64,000 nucleotides of DNA from NCBI RefSeq assembly GCF_022751215.1, contig NZ_JAICDG010000002.1:558001-622000 (forward strand). Reading direction: 5' to 3'. Positions within the stretch are counted from its first letter, which is position 1. Each line of letters opens with the position of its first letter. The DNA comes from Actinomadura terrae (GTDB lineage: Bacteria > Actinomycetota > Actinomycetes > Streptosporangiales > Streptosporangiaceae). Below the pieces are notes generated by a model, which saw nothing but the letters and a program-made list of their open reading frames with translations, was not told the origin of the DNA and did no database searches. This document shows positions 47,271 to 57,558 of the stretch, piece by piece. Both the position numbers and the translations under genes were made by a program.

Positions 47271-47384
47271 CGGCCCAAGGCACTCGCCGGGCGGCTGTGT
47301 TCATGAAGTCCCGGCCCACATCCCTCGCCTGGCGGGTGTGTTCATGAAGTCCCGGCCCAAGGCACTCGCCTGGCGGCTCGTGCC
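47271..47384 (+). repeat. 41-bp tandem repeat, 2.8 copies
   Basis: Units start at 47271, 47312 and 47353 with CGGCCCAAGGCACTCGCC or CGGCCCACATCCCTCGCC and end with TGTGTTCATGAAGTCC; the third is truncated after 32 bp. The array begins 3 bp after the TPR stop. A diverged array of the same family is at 6585-6680. It is non-coding. Confidence 0.85.
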
Positions 47385-47427
47385 TTGACCGTGCCTTTGG
47401 CGGGCGCGGAATCGCTTCGCGATCTTC

Positions 47428-47463
47428 GCGGTGGGGCCTCGCCTCCGGCTTCGGCCCCACCGC
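47428..47463. terminator. bidirectional terminator between TPR gene and galK
   Basis: GCGGTGGGGCC (47428-47438) pairs perfectly with GGCCCCACCGC (47453-47463), a stem of 11 bp with a 14-nt loop, between convergent genes. Confidence 0.7.
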
Positions 47464-47508
47464 TCAGTTACGCGCCCGCGTGACGGCTGAGCTCGCTGGG
47501 GGCCGTGG

Positions 47509-48648
47509 TCAGGCGCTGCGGCGCGCGCCGGGGGACGGGGCCGCTTCGAGGAACGCGGGTGGCGGCCAGCCGCGCTTCGCGTAGGTCGCGGCGATCCCGT
47601 CGCGGACGCGGGCGGCCCGGTCGGTCGCGGTCAGGACGATCACCGAGCCGCCGAACCCGCCGCCGACCATGCGGCCGCCGCGCGCGCCCGCGCGCAGCGC
47701 GGCGTCCACGGCCGCGTCGGCCTCGGGCCAGGAGATCTCGAACTGGTCCCGCAGCGACATGTGCGAGGCGTTGAGCATCGCGCCGAGCTCGGCGACGGCC
47801 CCGGCGCGCAGCAGCCCGACCGTCGCCTCGACGCGGTGGTTCTCGGTGACCACGTGCTGGACGCGGCGCCGCAGTACCGGATCGCGCAGCGAGCCGAGGG
47901 CGCCCGCGAGGTCGGTCACGTCCCGCAGGGCGGCGACGCCGAGCTTCGCCGCCGCCTTCTCGCACTCGGCGCGGCGCTGCCCGTAGCCGCCCGTGGCCAG
48001 GTTCCGGTTCGCGCGGGTGTCGACGACCAGCAGCGTCAGCCCGGCGTCGGCCGTCGCGAACGGCACCTTCGACGACAGGCCGCTGCGGCAGTCGAGCATC
48101 AGCGCGTGACCGGCCGTGCACAGCAGCGACGCGGCCTGGTCCATCAGCCCGCAGGGCACGCCGACCTGCTCGTTCTCGGCCCGCTGCACGAGCCGGGCCA
48201 GCTCGGCGCGCTCGATCTCCACCCCGTGCAGGTCGCAGAGGGCGAGCGCGGTCGCGCACTCCAGCGCGGCCGACGACGACAGCCCGGCACCCTGCGGCAG
48301 GTCCGAGTCGATCAGCAGGGACGCGCCGCCCGTTCCGTGTTCGCGCAGGACGCGGGCCACGCCCACCGGATAGGCGGCCCAGGCCCGATCAGGCGGCCAG
48401 CCCTCCGAGTCGACCGTCCCACCGTCCACGGACGCGCGTACGATCCCGCCCCCGGCCTGCCGGGAGGCGACCTCGACCACGCCGTCGTCGCGCCGCGCGG
48501 CGGTCACCGAGACCCCCTGCGGCAGCGCGAACGGCAGCACGAACCCGTCGTTGTAGTCGGTGTGCTCCCCGATGAGGTTGACCCGCCCGGGAGCGTGCCA
48601 AACCCCCTCCGGGGAGCGCCCGAAGAGCTCAGCGAAAGCCTCGGTCAT
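47509..48648 (-). CDS. galK: galactokinase
   Basis: This 379-residue GHMP kinase has the galactokinase signature [21 protein letters not shown], the ATP loop [16 protein letters not shown], the CGLMDQAAS metal/base segment and [17 protein letters not shown] near the C-terminus. It phosphorylates galactose in the Leloir pathway. ATG 48648 overlaps the galE stop (ATGA); a 7-codon longer frame has no better RBS. galT is not in the window. Confidence 0.95.
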   Translation of the reverse strand: MTEAFAELFGRSPEGVWHAPGRVNLIGEHTDYNDGFVLPFALPQGVSVTAARRDDGVVEVASRQAGGGIVRASVDGGTVDSEGWPPDRAWAAYPVGVARVLREHGTGGASLLIDSDLPQGAGLSSSAALECATALALCDLHGVEIERAELARLVQRAENEQVGVPCGLMDQAASLLCTAGHALMLDCRSGLSSKVPFATADAGLTLLVVDTRANRNLATGGYGQRRAECEKAAAKLGVAALRDVTDLAGALGSLRDPVLRRRVQHVVTENHRVEATVGLLRAGAVAELGAMLNASHMSLRDQFEISWPEADAAVDAALRAGARGGRMVGGGFGGSVIVLTATDRAARVRDGIAATYAKRGWPPPAFLEAAPSPGARRSA

Positions 48649-49598
48649 CGCGAGCGGAGGAAGGTCCACGCGTCGGCGACCATGGTCTCCAGGTCCCGCT
48701 CCACCTTCCAGCCGAGCCGCGACCTGATCTTCTCCGAGGACGCGACGAGCACGGCCGGGTCGCCGGGACGGCGCGGGGCGACCTCGACGGGGATCTCCCG
48801 TCCGGTGACCTCGCGGCAGACCTCCAGGACCTCGCGGACCGAGTTGCCGGTGCCGCTGCCCAGGTTGAAGATCTCGTGGGTGCCGGGCGCGCAGGCGTCC
48901 AGCGCCAGCAGGTGCGCGCGGCCGAGGTCGGCGACGTGGATGTAGTCGCGGACGCAGGTGCCGTCGGGGGTCGGGTAGTCCTCGCCGAACAGGCGCACCG
49001 CGTCCCGCTCGCCCTGCGCGGTCTTCAGCACGTTCGGGATCAGGTGGGTCTCGATGTCGTGCCGCTCGCCCTGCCGCCCGTAGGCGCCCGCCACGTTGAA
49101 GTAGCGCAGCGAGACCGCGCCGATGCCGTGCAGCCGCGCGTACTCGGTGAGCGTGGTGTCGATCGCCAGCTTGGACGCGCCGTAGGGGTTGGTCGGACGG
49201 GTCGGGTCGGTCTCCAGGATCGGCGTCGACTCCGGCTCCCCGTACACCGCCGCCGTCGAGGAGAACACGATGCGGGGGACGCCCGCCAACCGCATCGCCT
49301 CCAGCAGCGCCAGCGACTCGCCGAGGTTCTTGTTCCAGTACAGGCCGGGCTTCTCCACCGACTCCCCGACCAGCGACTTGGCCGCGAAGTGCAGCACGGC
49401 GTCGAACCCGGCGCCGCCGAGCACCTCCGCCGCCGTGTCCCGCAGCGTCCCGCGCACCAGCCGGGCGCCCTCGGGGACGGCGTCCTCGTGCCCGGTGGAC
49501 AGGTCGTCCAGCACGACGACCTCGTGCCCGGCCTCCAGGAGCAGGGCGGAGACGACGCCGCCGATGTACCCGGCGCCTCCGGTGACGAGCAGCTTCAC
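48645..49598 (-). CDS. galE: UDP-glucose 4-epimerase
   Basis: This 317-residue SDR epimerase starts at GTG after GGAGG. It has [32 protein letters not shown], the catalytic [11 protein letters not shown] and YGASK (Tyr/Lys), and [13 protein letters not shown]. It interconverts UDP-Glc and UDP-Gal for galactose use and wall sugars. Operon galE-galK with a 4-bp overlap. Tandem repeats lie in its upstream region. Confidence 0.95.
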   Translation of the reverse strand: MKLLVTGGAGYIGGVVSALLLEAGHEVVVLDDLSTGHEDAVPEGARLVRGTLRDTAAEVLGGAGFDAVLHFAAKSLVGESVEKPGLYWNKNLGESLALLEAMRLAGVPRIVFSSTAAVYGEPESTPILETDPTRPTNPYGASKLAIDTTLTEYARLHGIGAVSLRYFNVAGAYGRQGERHDIETHLIPNVLKTAQGERDAVRLFGEDYPTPDGTCVRDYIHVADLGRAHLLALDACAPGTHEIFNLGSGTGNSVREVLEVCREVTGREIPVEVAPRRPGDPAVLVASSEKIRSRLGWKVERDLETMVADAWTFLRSR

Positions 49599-49617
49599 GA
49601 GCGACCTCCAGTGGACG

Positions 49618-49679
49618 GCTGAACAGACGGCGCTGAACAGACGGCTATCGAACGGCTTTCGAACTGCGGCTTGTCGAAC
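49618..49679 (-). repeat. two kinds of tandem repeat upstream of galE
   Basis: GCTGAACAGACGGC occurs twice in perfect tandem (49618-49645). It runs into three copies of GGCT(A/T)TCGAAC-like units (49643-49653, 49654-49664, 49668-49679). They lie 20-80 bp upstream of the galE start and could be operator sites or 5'-leader structure. The nearby space to trpS (to 49921) also holds a CTGGGGCC/GGCCCCAG hairpin at 49741-49761 and no gene. Confidence 0.65.
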
Positions 49680-49909
49680 CGCGGCGGGGGTGCCGTCCAG
49701 GCTATCCGCAACCGGGATCGGGGAAGGCTCAACCGCGGGACTGGGGCCGTCCGGGCCCCAGAGCCGACATAGGCGGTGAATATGATGTGCGGGACGCGCA
49801 GGCGCGGCGACGCTGCAGACCGTGCCGTCGACGCGCGCCCCCGCCCGCGACCCCGCGGGCGGTCGCCCCGCATGAGGCGCCGGCCCGCGAGGGGCCCGGC
49901 GGCACCTGA

Positions 49910-51590
<1,681 letters not shown>

Positions 51591-51680
51591 GCTCGGACGA
51601 CCCTGCTCCGGGCAACGGAATGTTCAACCCGTGATTACCCTGCGCTGCATCGGTCGGTCGGATGTGGGTAGGTTGCGTCC

Positions 51681-52715
51681 ATGCGCCAGGTGATCACCAA
51701 GGTCAGGCAAGGGACGGAGACCTGGTTCCAGGCACGCCTGAGCGCGGGACGCGAACTGCTGCGCCGCTGGCGCGCGCGCTCGAAGTGGTTCGACCACATG
51801 GGCCGCGCGTTCGAGCGCTACACCGACCGGCGCGGGGAGCGGCTCGCGGCCGTCCTCACCTACCACGCGTTCCTGTCCTTCTTCCCGCTGCTCGCGCTCG
51901 CGTACTCGCTGCTCGGCTACCTCGTCGGCGTCAGCACGCAGGCGCGGGACTACTTCGTGAAGGCGGTCAACTCGCTGCTGCCCGGCCTGTCCGACGAGCT
52001 CCAGGTGGAGCAGATCGCCCAGTCCAAGACGGCCGTCGGCCTCGTCGGCCTGGCCGCGCTGCTGTTCACCGGCCTCGGCTGGGTCGACGTGCTGCGCGAG
52101 TCCCTGCGCGACATCTGGGACAACAAGCCGACCGGCGGCGGCAACTTCGCCACCAAGCGGCTGTGGGACCTCGCCGTCCTGGTGTTCCTCGGCGTGACGC
52201 TGATCTGCGGCATCGCGGTCTCGACCGTCACCACCTCGGCGACGCACACCGTCCTGTCGTGGGTCGGGTTGCAGGACGTCACCGGCGCCGGGACGAGCCT
52301 GCGGCTGCTGTCGCTGGTCGTCGCGATGGCCTTCGACACCGTGATCTTCCTGGTGCTGTTCACCCGGCTCTCGGGCACCCGCGCGCCCTGGCGGCGGATC
52401 GCCCGCGGGGCCCTGTTCGGCGCGGTCGGCTTCGAGCTGCTCAAGCAGCTGGCGACGCTGCTGATCGGCCGCACGACGCAGAACCCCGTCTACGCCTCGT
52501 TCGCCGTCCTGGTCGGGCTGATGATCTGGATGAACGTCGTGTCGCGGTTCGTGCTGTTCGTCGCCGCCTGGACGGCCACGCGCCGCGTCGTGCTGAGCGC
52601 CGACGAGGGCAACCCGGAGCGCACCGACCCTGGCGCCGCCGAGCCCCGGGAGAAGGCCGCCGAACCCCGGGAGAAGATCGACCCGATCCAGAACCGCCCG
52701 GCGACCGCCCGCTGA
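51681..52715 (+). CDS. YihY/BrkB-family membrane protein
   Basis: This 344-residue protein has six hydrophobic segments of the YihY fold, with AVLTYHAFLSFFPLLALAYSL in helix 1, LRESLRDIWDN after helix 2, and GAVGFELLKQLATLLIGR and NPVYASFAVLVGLMIWMNV later. Once called RNase BN, the family's role is unproven. The cytosolic tail (about 315-344) repeats AEPREK. It ends 15 bp from the convergent carboxypeptidase gene. Confidence 0.9.
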   Translation: MRQVITKVRQGTETWFQARLSAGRELLRRWRARSKWFDHMGRAFERYTDRRGERLAAVLTYHAFLSFFPLLALAYSLLGYLVGVSTQARDYFVKAVNSLLPGLSDELQVEQIAQSKTAVGLVGLAALLFTGLGWVDVLRESLRDIWDNKPTGGGNFATKRLWDLAVLVFLGVTLICGIAVSTVTTSATHTVLSWVGLQDVTGAGTSLRLLSLVVAMAFDTVIFLVLFTRLSGTRAPWRRIARGALFGAVGFELLKQLATLLIGRTTQNPVYASFAVLVGLMIWMNVVSRFVLFVAAWTATRRVVLSADEGNPERTDPGAAEPREKAAEPREKIDPIQNRPATAR

Positions 52716-52730
52716 GCCCCGCGGCGGAGG

Positions 52731-54035
52731 CTACGGGTTCGGGTCCTCGAAGGACGGCTCGCCGGACGCTCCCGACGCGCCCGTCCGCGCGGCGGGCGGC
52801 GGCCCGTACCGGTACCGCCGACGCCGCCGCAGCACCGCCGTCAGCACCCCGATCGCGAGCGTGGCGCCGACCGCTCCGCCGCCCACGAGCAGCCACATCC
52901 GGGTCGAGTTGTCCGAGGCCAGCGGGGCGTCGGGCAGCAGGCCCCCCGAGTCGTCCTTGCCGGGGGCGGGCGCGTCGCCGGGCGGCACCAGCGTGCCCAC
53001 CGGCTTGGTCTTCCCGCGCGCCGCGAACCCCCAGTCCAGCAGCTTGACCGCGTACGGCGAGGGCGGCTGGTCGGCCCGCATCAGCGAAATGATGATCGTG
53101 TGCCCGCCGCGCCGGGCGGCGGCCACGTAGGTCTGCCTGGCCGCGACCGTGTAGCCGTTCTTGCCGCCCAGCAGGCCGTCGTATCCGTACCGCTCGCCCG
53201 GCAGCAGCTTGTTGTGCGTGTGGATCGGGTACCCGCCGACCTTCTTGCCCTTCTTGCGCTCGTTCTTGGTGGGCGGCGCGGGGAACTGGAAGTCGATCGC
53301 CTGGACGTAGCGCCGGTAGTCGGCGCTCTTCAGCCCCTCGCGCAGGATCAGCGCCAGGTCGTAGGCGGAGGTGTGCTGGGTCCGCACGTCCAGCCCGAGG
53401 TCCTTGTCGAGGCCGTTCGGCGACCCGGCGAGCGTGTCGCGGGCGTTGATCCGCTTCGCCTCGCCGTTCATGTCGGCGATGGTCTTCTTCAGCCCGCCGT
53501 CGGCCTCGGCGAGCGTCACCGCCGCGTCGTTGGCGGACATCATCATCAGCGCGTGGAACAGGTCCGACACCTTGTACGCCATCTTCGGCGTCATCCCGAC
53601 CTTGGTGCCCTCCACGTCGCACGCCTTCTGCGAGGGCCGGACGAGCCGGTCGGGGTCCAGGCGCGGGACGAGCGTCAGCGCGGTCAGCGTCTTCAGCGTG
53701 CTCGCCGGCAGGTACTGGCCGTGCGGGTCCTTGGCCGCGAGCACCTCGCCGGTGTCGCCGTCCGCGATCAGGTAGGAGGACGCCTTGATCCGCGGCAGCG
53801 CCGGGACGCCCGCGAGCTGGTTCACGACGACGCCGCGTCCCGCGAGCTGCGGCCCTCCCACCGGGTCCGCCGGGGGCGCCGCGAGCGCGGGCGGCGCGGT
53901 GAGGGTTGCCGCCAGGAGCGGCACGGCGATCACCGTCACGGCGCGGCGCGTACCGGCCCGCGACGCCTGTAGGTCTGGTAGCAAGCTCCCGCCGCTCCTA
54001 GCTTCCGCAGCTCCGCGGCTGCCCCCAACGCCCAT
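52731..54035 (-). CDS. D-alanyl-D-alanine carboxypeptidase (DacA/SLEB peptidase S11)
   Basis: This 434-residue exported penicillin-binding protein has a signal peptide (about 28-53). It has the STLK motif (Ser112/Lys115), SAN (167-169) and KNG (292-294, in place of KTG), followed by a C-terminal membrane helix (about 385-407) and an Arg-rich tail, so it is anchored outside the membrane. It trims the terminal D-Ala of peptidoglycan stem peptides. ATG 54035 follows GGGGGAG at short spacing; upstream in-frame ATGs exist. Confidence 0.9.
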   Translation of the reverse strand: MGVGGSRGAAEARSGGSLLPDLQASRAGTRRAVTVIAVPLLAATLTAPPALAAPPADPVGGPQLAGRGVVVNQLAGVPALPRIKASSYLIADGDTGEVLAAKDPHGQYLPASTLKTLTALTLVPRLDPDRLVRPSQKACDVEGTKVGMTPKMAYKVSDLFHALMMMSANDAAVTLAEADGGLKKTIADMNGEAKRINARDTLAGSPNGLDKDLGLDVRTQHTSAYDLALILREGLKSADYRRYVQAIDFQFPAPPTKNERKKGKKVGGYPIHTHNKLLPGERYGYDGLLGGKNGYTVAARQTYVAAARRGGHTIIISLMRADQPPSPYAVKLLDWGFAARGKTKPVGTLVPPGDAPAPGKDDSGGLLPDAPLASDNSTRMWLLVGGGAVGATLAIGVLTAVLRRRRRYRYGPPPAARTGASGASGEPSFEDPNP

Positions 54036-54433
54036 GACTCCCCCGAAGACTAGGCGACGCATCCGGAGGAGGGGTACCCGGACCGGAAGACACCATCCTC
54101 GGACGATTCGGAACTCACCGAACGTAGGGGACACCCGTCATCCGTTACAGTCTGTCATGCACGGTATTTTGGGACGGGCTGACTAGTTCGATCTAGTGGT
54201 GTCGCGGACGAGTTCGATGACCGAAAAGTGTGGCCAGGTCTTGTTCGCCGCCCGCCCGTACGAGTCAATTGGTCCACAAAGGGCATGGAGACCCGGCGAG
54301 GCGGCGGGCGCGGGCGCCATCATGGAACGAACACGTGACCTGGACCGGCGTTTGTCCAGGCTTAGGGACCCGCTGGCTGAATTGCGCCACGTGCCACGCA
54401 ACGACCTGCAAGGATTGTGGACGGAGGTTGGCC
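54036..54433. other. divergent intergenic region, carboxypeptidase / carboxylate-amine ligase
   Basis: This 398-bp stretch should contain both promoters. It has an AT-richer patch (54140-54245) with TTCGAT twice (54186-54191 and 54212-54217), the first inside CTAGTTCGATCTAG. A 40-codon frame starting 54322 overlaps the next gene but has no SD. Nothing else is supported. Confidence 0.4.
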
Positions 54434-55600
54434 GTGGCCATTGACTTCAACGCATCGAACGGGGCGACGCTCGGAGTCGAGTGGGAGCTCCAGCTGGTCG
54501 ATGCGGAGACCAGGCACCTGCGGCAGGACGCCCGCGAGGTGCTCGCCGCCCTGCCCGTCCTCGGCGAGATCGCCGGGCTCCCGAAGATCCGGCACGAGCT
54601 GATGGAATCGACCGTCGAGATCGTCACCGACGTCTGCCACACCGTGGGGGAGGCCAAGAACGACCTCGCGGGCACGCTGGCGGCCCTGCGCGGCGCCGCC
54701 GCCGAACGCGACCTGACGCTCGCCTGCACGGGCACCCACCCGATCAGCGACTGGCGGGACGCGGTGATGGCGCCGATGGGCCGCTACGCCCAGCTCATCG
54801 AGGAGATGCAGTGGCTCGCCCGCCGCATCCAGACGTTCGGCGTGCACGTCCACGTGGGCGTCTCCGACGGCGCCAAGGCGATCCCGATCGTGAACGCGCT
54901 GTCGGCCTACCTGCCGCACTTCCTGGCGCTGACCGCCTCCAGCCCGTTCTGGAGCGGCAGCGACACCGGACTGGCCTCGTGCCGCGCCGTCGTCTTCGGT
55001 CAGCTTCCGACTGCCGGACCACCCCACTTGCTGGACGACTGGGCCGCGTTCGAGGATTACATGGACACGCTGCTGAGGGCGGGAACGATCCGCAGCATCA
55101 AGGAGGTCTGGTGGGACATCCGTCCACATCCGGACTTCGGCACCGTCGAGATCCGCATGTTCGACGGTATCCCCACGATGCGCGAGGTGGGCATGGCCGC
55201 GGCGCTGTGCCAGAGCCTGGTCACGCTCTTCGACCAGCAGCTCGACCGGGGTTACACGCTGCCCCGGCCCGCCGCCTGGGTGGTCCGCGACAACAAGTGG
55301 AGGGCGACCAGATACGGACTCGACGCCATCGTCATCACCGATGACACTGGGGGTACCGCACCACTCCGCGACGACATCTACGAGCTGATCCGCGAACTGG
55401 AGCCGGTGGCCGACCGCCTCGGCTGCGCGGAGGAGCTCAAGGTGGCGGGGGAAGTGCTCGAACACGGGGCGCCGTACGAACGGCAGCGCGCGATCCGCGC
55501 CGAGGGCGGCACGTTGGAGCACATCGTCGACGCGGCGATCATCGAGCTCGCGGAGGACAGGTTCGTCACACTGGGGGAGGTCGCACATGCCGGGACCTGA
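54434..55600 (+). CDS. YbdK-family carboxylate-amine ligase (glutamate--cysteine ligase GCS2-like)
   Basis: From GTG 54434 (SD ACGGAGG) the enzyme has 388 residues: LGVEWELQLVD, IRHELMESTVEIVTDVC, CTGTHPISDWRD, FGVHVHVGVSD and FGTVEIRMFDGIPTM form the ATP/Mg and substrate site of the GCS2 group. E. coli YbdK shows weak glutamate-cysteine ligation; since actinobacteria make mycothiol, another amine or amino acid may be the substrate. It overlaps the following M20 hydrolase gene by 14 bp, suggesting make/break enzymes for an amide. Confidence 0.88.
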   Translation: MAIDFNASNGATLGVEWELQLVDAETRHLRQDAREVLAALPVLGEIAGLPKIRHELMESTVEIVTDVCHTVGEAKNDLAGTLAALRGAAAERDLTLACTGTHPISDWRDAVMAPMGRYAQLIEEMQWLARRIQTFGVHVHVGVSDGAKAIPIVNALSAYLPHFLALTASSPFWSGSDTGLASCRAVVFGQLPTAGPPHLLDDWAAFEDYMDTLLRAGTIRSIKEVWWDIRPHPDFGTVEIRMFDGIPTMREVGMAAALCQSLVTLFDQQLDRGYTLPRPAAWVVRDNKWRATRYGLDAIVITDDTGGTAPLRDDIYELIRELEPVADRLGCAEELKVAGEVLEHGAPYERQRAIRAEGGTLEHIVDAAIIELAEDRFVTLGEVAHAGT

Positions 55601-57350
55601 GGAACCGGCCGGCGCAGGAGAGAAACCAGGGGGCGCCCGGCCCCGGCGACCCGGCCCCCGGCCGGGAGATCGGGCCGTTCCGGGGGGTCGTCCCCCCGCG
55701 GAGGGCCGGTCCGGGCCCGACGCCGGCTCCGGGGGCGGGGCCGACAACGGCTCGGACACCGGATCGGACGCGCAGTCCGGCGCGGGAACCGGTGCACCAC
55801 GGGCGGACGACCCGGCTCCGCGCACGAACAAACCGGTCCCGCACGCGAACAAGAACGTGGGCGCCGGTGAATACCAGTACGAAAACGAAGGCGAGAACAG
55901 CACCACCGACCAGACCACCGGGCGGACGCCTCTCGGCTCCGCCCTCGCGCAGGGGGCGCACATGACACATCCGGGACACGGGGTGATGCCCGGTCTTGAA
56001 CCTCCCACCGCCCCGGGCCCCGAGGGCTCGCAGGACGACGACGCCGGGATACCCGCCGTGTCCGGCGCCCCAGGGGCGCCGGCCGGGGCGGGCGGCGCCG
56101 CGTCCGTCCTCGGCGGCGCGGCGCTGCAACCGCAGCTCGACGCGTTCCTCACCGGTCACGAGGACGCGCTGATCTCCTTCCGCCGCGACCTGCACGCCCA
56201 CCCCGAGCTGGGCTACGCCGAGCACCGCACGACCCGGCGGATCGCCGAGCGGCTGCGCGCCGCCGGGCTCGAACCGCGAATCCTCCCGCGCGGCACCGGC
56301 CTGTTCTGCGACATCGGCCCCGCCGACGGCACGACCGTCGCGCTGCGCGCCGACATCGACGCCCTCCCCCTCCACGACGAGAAGGAGCACGCTCCCTACC
56401 GCTCCACGGTCCCCGGCATCGCCCACGCGTGCGGCCACGACGCCCACACCACGATGGTGCTGGGCGCGGGCCTGTTCCTCGCGCAGCAGGCGGAGGCGGG
56501 GCTGCTGCCCGGCCGGGTCCGGCTGCTGTTCCAGCCCGCCGAGGAGACGCCGGGCGGGGCGCTGGACGTGATGGCGGCCGGCGGCATCGCGGGCGTCGAC
56601 CGCGCGTTCGCGCTGCACTGCGACCCGCGCATCGAGGTCGGCCAGCTCGGCCTGCGCACCGGGCCGATCACCGCCGCGTGCGACAAGGTGTATGTGAAGG
56701 TCACCGGGCCCGGCGGGCACACCGCCCGGCCGCACCTGACCGCCGACCTCGTGTACGCGCTCGCCAAGATCGTCACTGAGCTCCCGTCGGCGCTGTCGCG
56801 GCGGGTCGACCCGCGCTCCAGCCTGTCGCTGGTGTGGGGGCGGATCTCGGCCGGGTCGGTCGCGAACGCGATCCCCGACGACGGGATCGCCGAGGGCACC
56901 GTCCGCTGCCTGGACGACGACGCCTGGCACCGCGCGCCGGAGATGATGAAGGCGCTGCTCCAGTCGGTCGCCGCCGCCTACGACGTGGAGGCGTCGCTGG
57001 AGTACGTCCGGGGCGTCCCGCCGACGGTGAACGAGGCGACCAGTGTGCAGATGTTCCGCGACGCCGCCGCGCAGGTGCTCGACGAGGACGGCGTCGTGCC
57101 GACCCCGCAGAGCCTCGGCGGCGAGGATTTCGGCTGGTACCTGGAGTCGATCCCCGGGGCGCTGGCGCGGCTCGGCGTCCGCACGCCCGGCTCGCCCGGC
57201 GAGTACGACCTGCACCGCGGCGACTTCGACATCGACGAGCGCTGCCTGGCCGTCGGCGTCCGGGTGCTGGCCGCGACCGCGCTGACCGCGTTGTGGGAGG
57301 CCGGACGCCCCGGCGACGCCGAACCGATCGAGGGCGCGGCCCTGGCCTAG
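55587..57350 (+). CDS. M20-family metal-dependent amidohydrolase with long N-terminal extension
   Basis: Residues about 185-587 form an M20D amidohydrolase: RRDLHAHPELGYAEHRT, ALRADIDALPL, HACGHDAHTTMVLGAG, LLFQPAEETPGGA and GGEDFGWY carry the dinuclear metal ligands. It probably cleaves N-acyl amino acids or peptides. The first 185 residues are disordered and acidic (GSGGGADNGSDTGSD, YENEGENSTTDQ). Two starts have strong SDs: ATG 55587 (GGGAGG, overlapping the ligase) and ATG 55962 (GGGGG, MTHPGHG), which would give a more usual 462 residues. A G/C palindromic element lies within the extension. Confidence 0.85.
   Translation: MPGPEEPAGAGEKPGGARPRRPGPRPGDRAVPGGRPPAEGRSGPDAGSGGGADNGSDTGSDAQSGAGTGAPRADDPAPRTNKPVPHANKNVGAGEYQYENEGENSTTDQTTGRTPLGSALAQGAHMTHPGHGVMPGLEPPTAPGPEGSQDDDAGIPAVSGAPGAPAGAGGAASVLGGAALQPQLDAFLTGHEDALISFRRDLHAHPELGYAEHRTTRRIAERLRAAGLEPRILPRGTGLFCDIGPADGTTVALRADIDALPLHDEKEHAPYRSTVPGIAHACGHDAHTTMVLGAGLFLAQQAEAGLLPGRVRLLFQPAEETPGGALDVMAAGGIAGVDRAFALHCDPRIEVGQLGLRTGPITAACDKVYVKVTGPGGHTARPHLTADLVYALAKIVTELPSALSRRVDPRSSLSLVWGRISAGSVANAIPDDGIAEGTVRCLDDDAWHRAPEMMKALLQSVAAAYDVEASLEYVRGVPPTVNEATSVQMFRDAAAQVLDEDGVVPTPQSLGGEDFGWYLESIPGALARLGVRTPGSPGEYDLHRGDFDIDERCLAVGVRVLAATALTALWEAGRPGDAEPIEGAALA
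55682..55697. repeat. second copy of the 16-bp palindrome GGGGGGTCGTCCCCCC
   Basis: Identical to the element inside pcrA at 19256-19271. Here it lies in the N-terminal extension of the M20 hydrolase frame, or in its leader if translation starts at 55962. Confidence 0.75.
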
Positions 57351-57378
57351 CCGTCCCGCCGCACCGCGCGGCGACCCA

Positions 57379-57405
57379 CCCCCGGGACGACCGCCGTCCC
57401 GGGGG
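57379..57405 (+). terminator. intrinsic terminator of the M20 hydrolase operon
   Basis: CCCCCGGGACG (57379-57389) pairs perfectly with CGTCCCGGGGG (57395-57405), 5-nt loop, followed by CTTCT. Confidence 0.85.
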
Positions 57406-57558
57406 CTTCTGACCTGTGGCGATATGCCTACGCGTTGGTAACGGACCTGTTGCGAAACGGTGCACACAGGGAGCAATCAGCCAACGGCCAGGTAGCGTCC
57501 GATCGATTTCGGTCGCCGGACCGGCCGACCGTGGGTGGGGAACGGAAGGAGCGCTACC

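Noticed and set aside
54322..54444. 40-codon frame (MERTRDLDRRLSRLRDPLAE...) overlapping the start of the carboxylate-amine ligase gene
   Set aside because: Its helical, charged translation is intriguing, but there is no ribosome-binding site and the ligase has a strong one of its own; evidence is insufficient.
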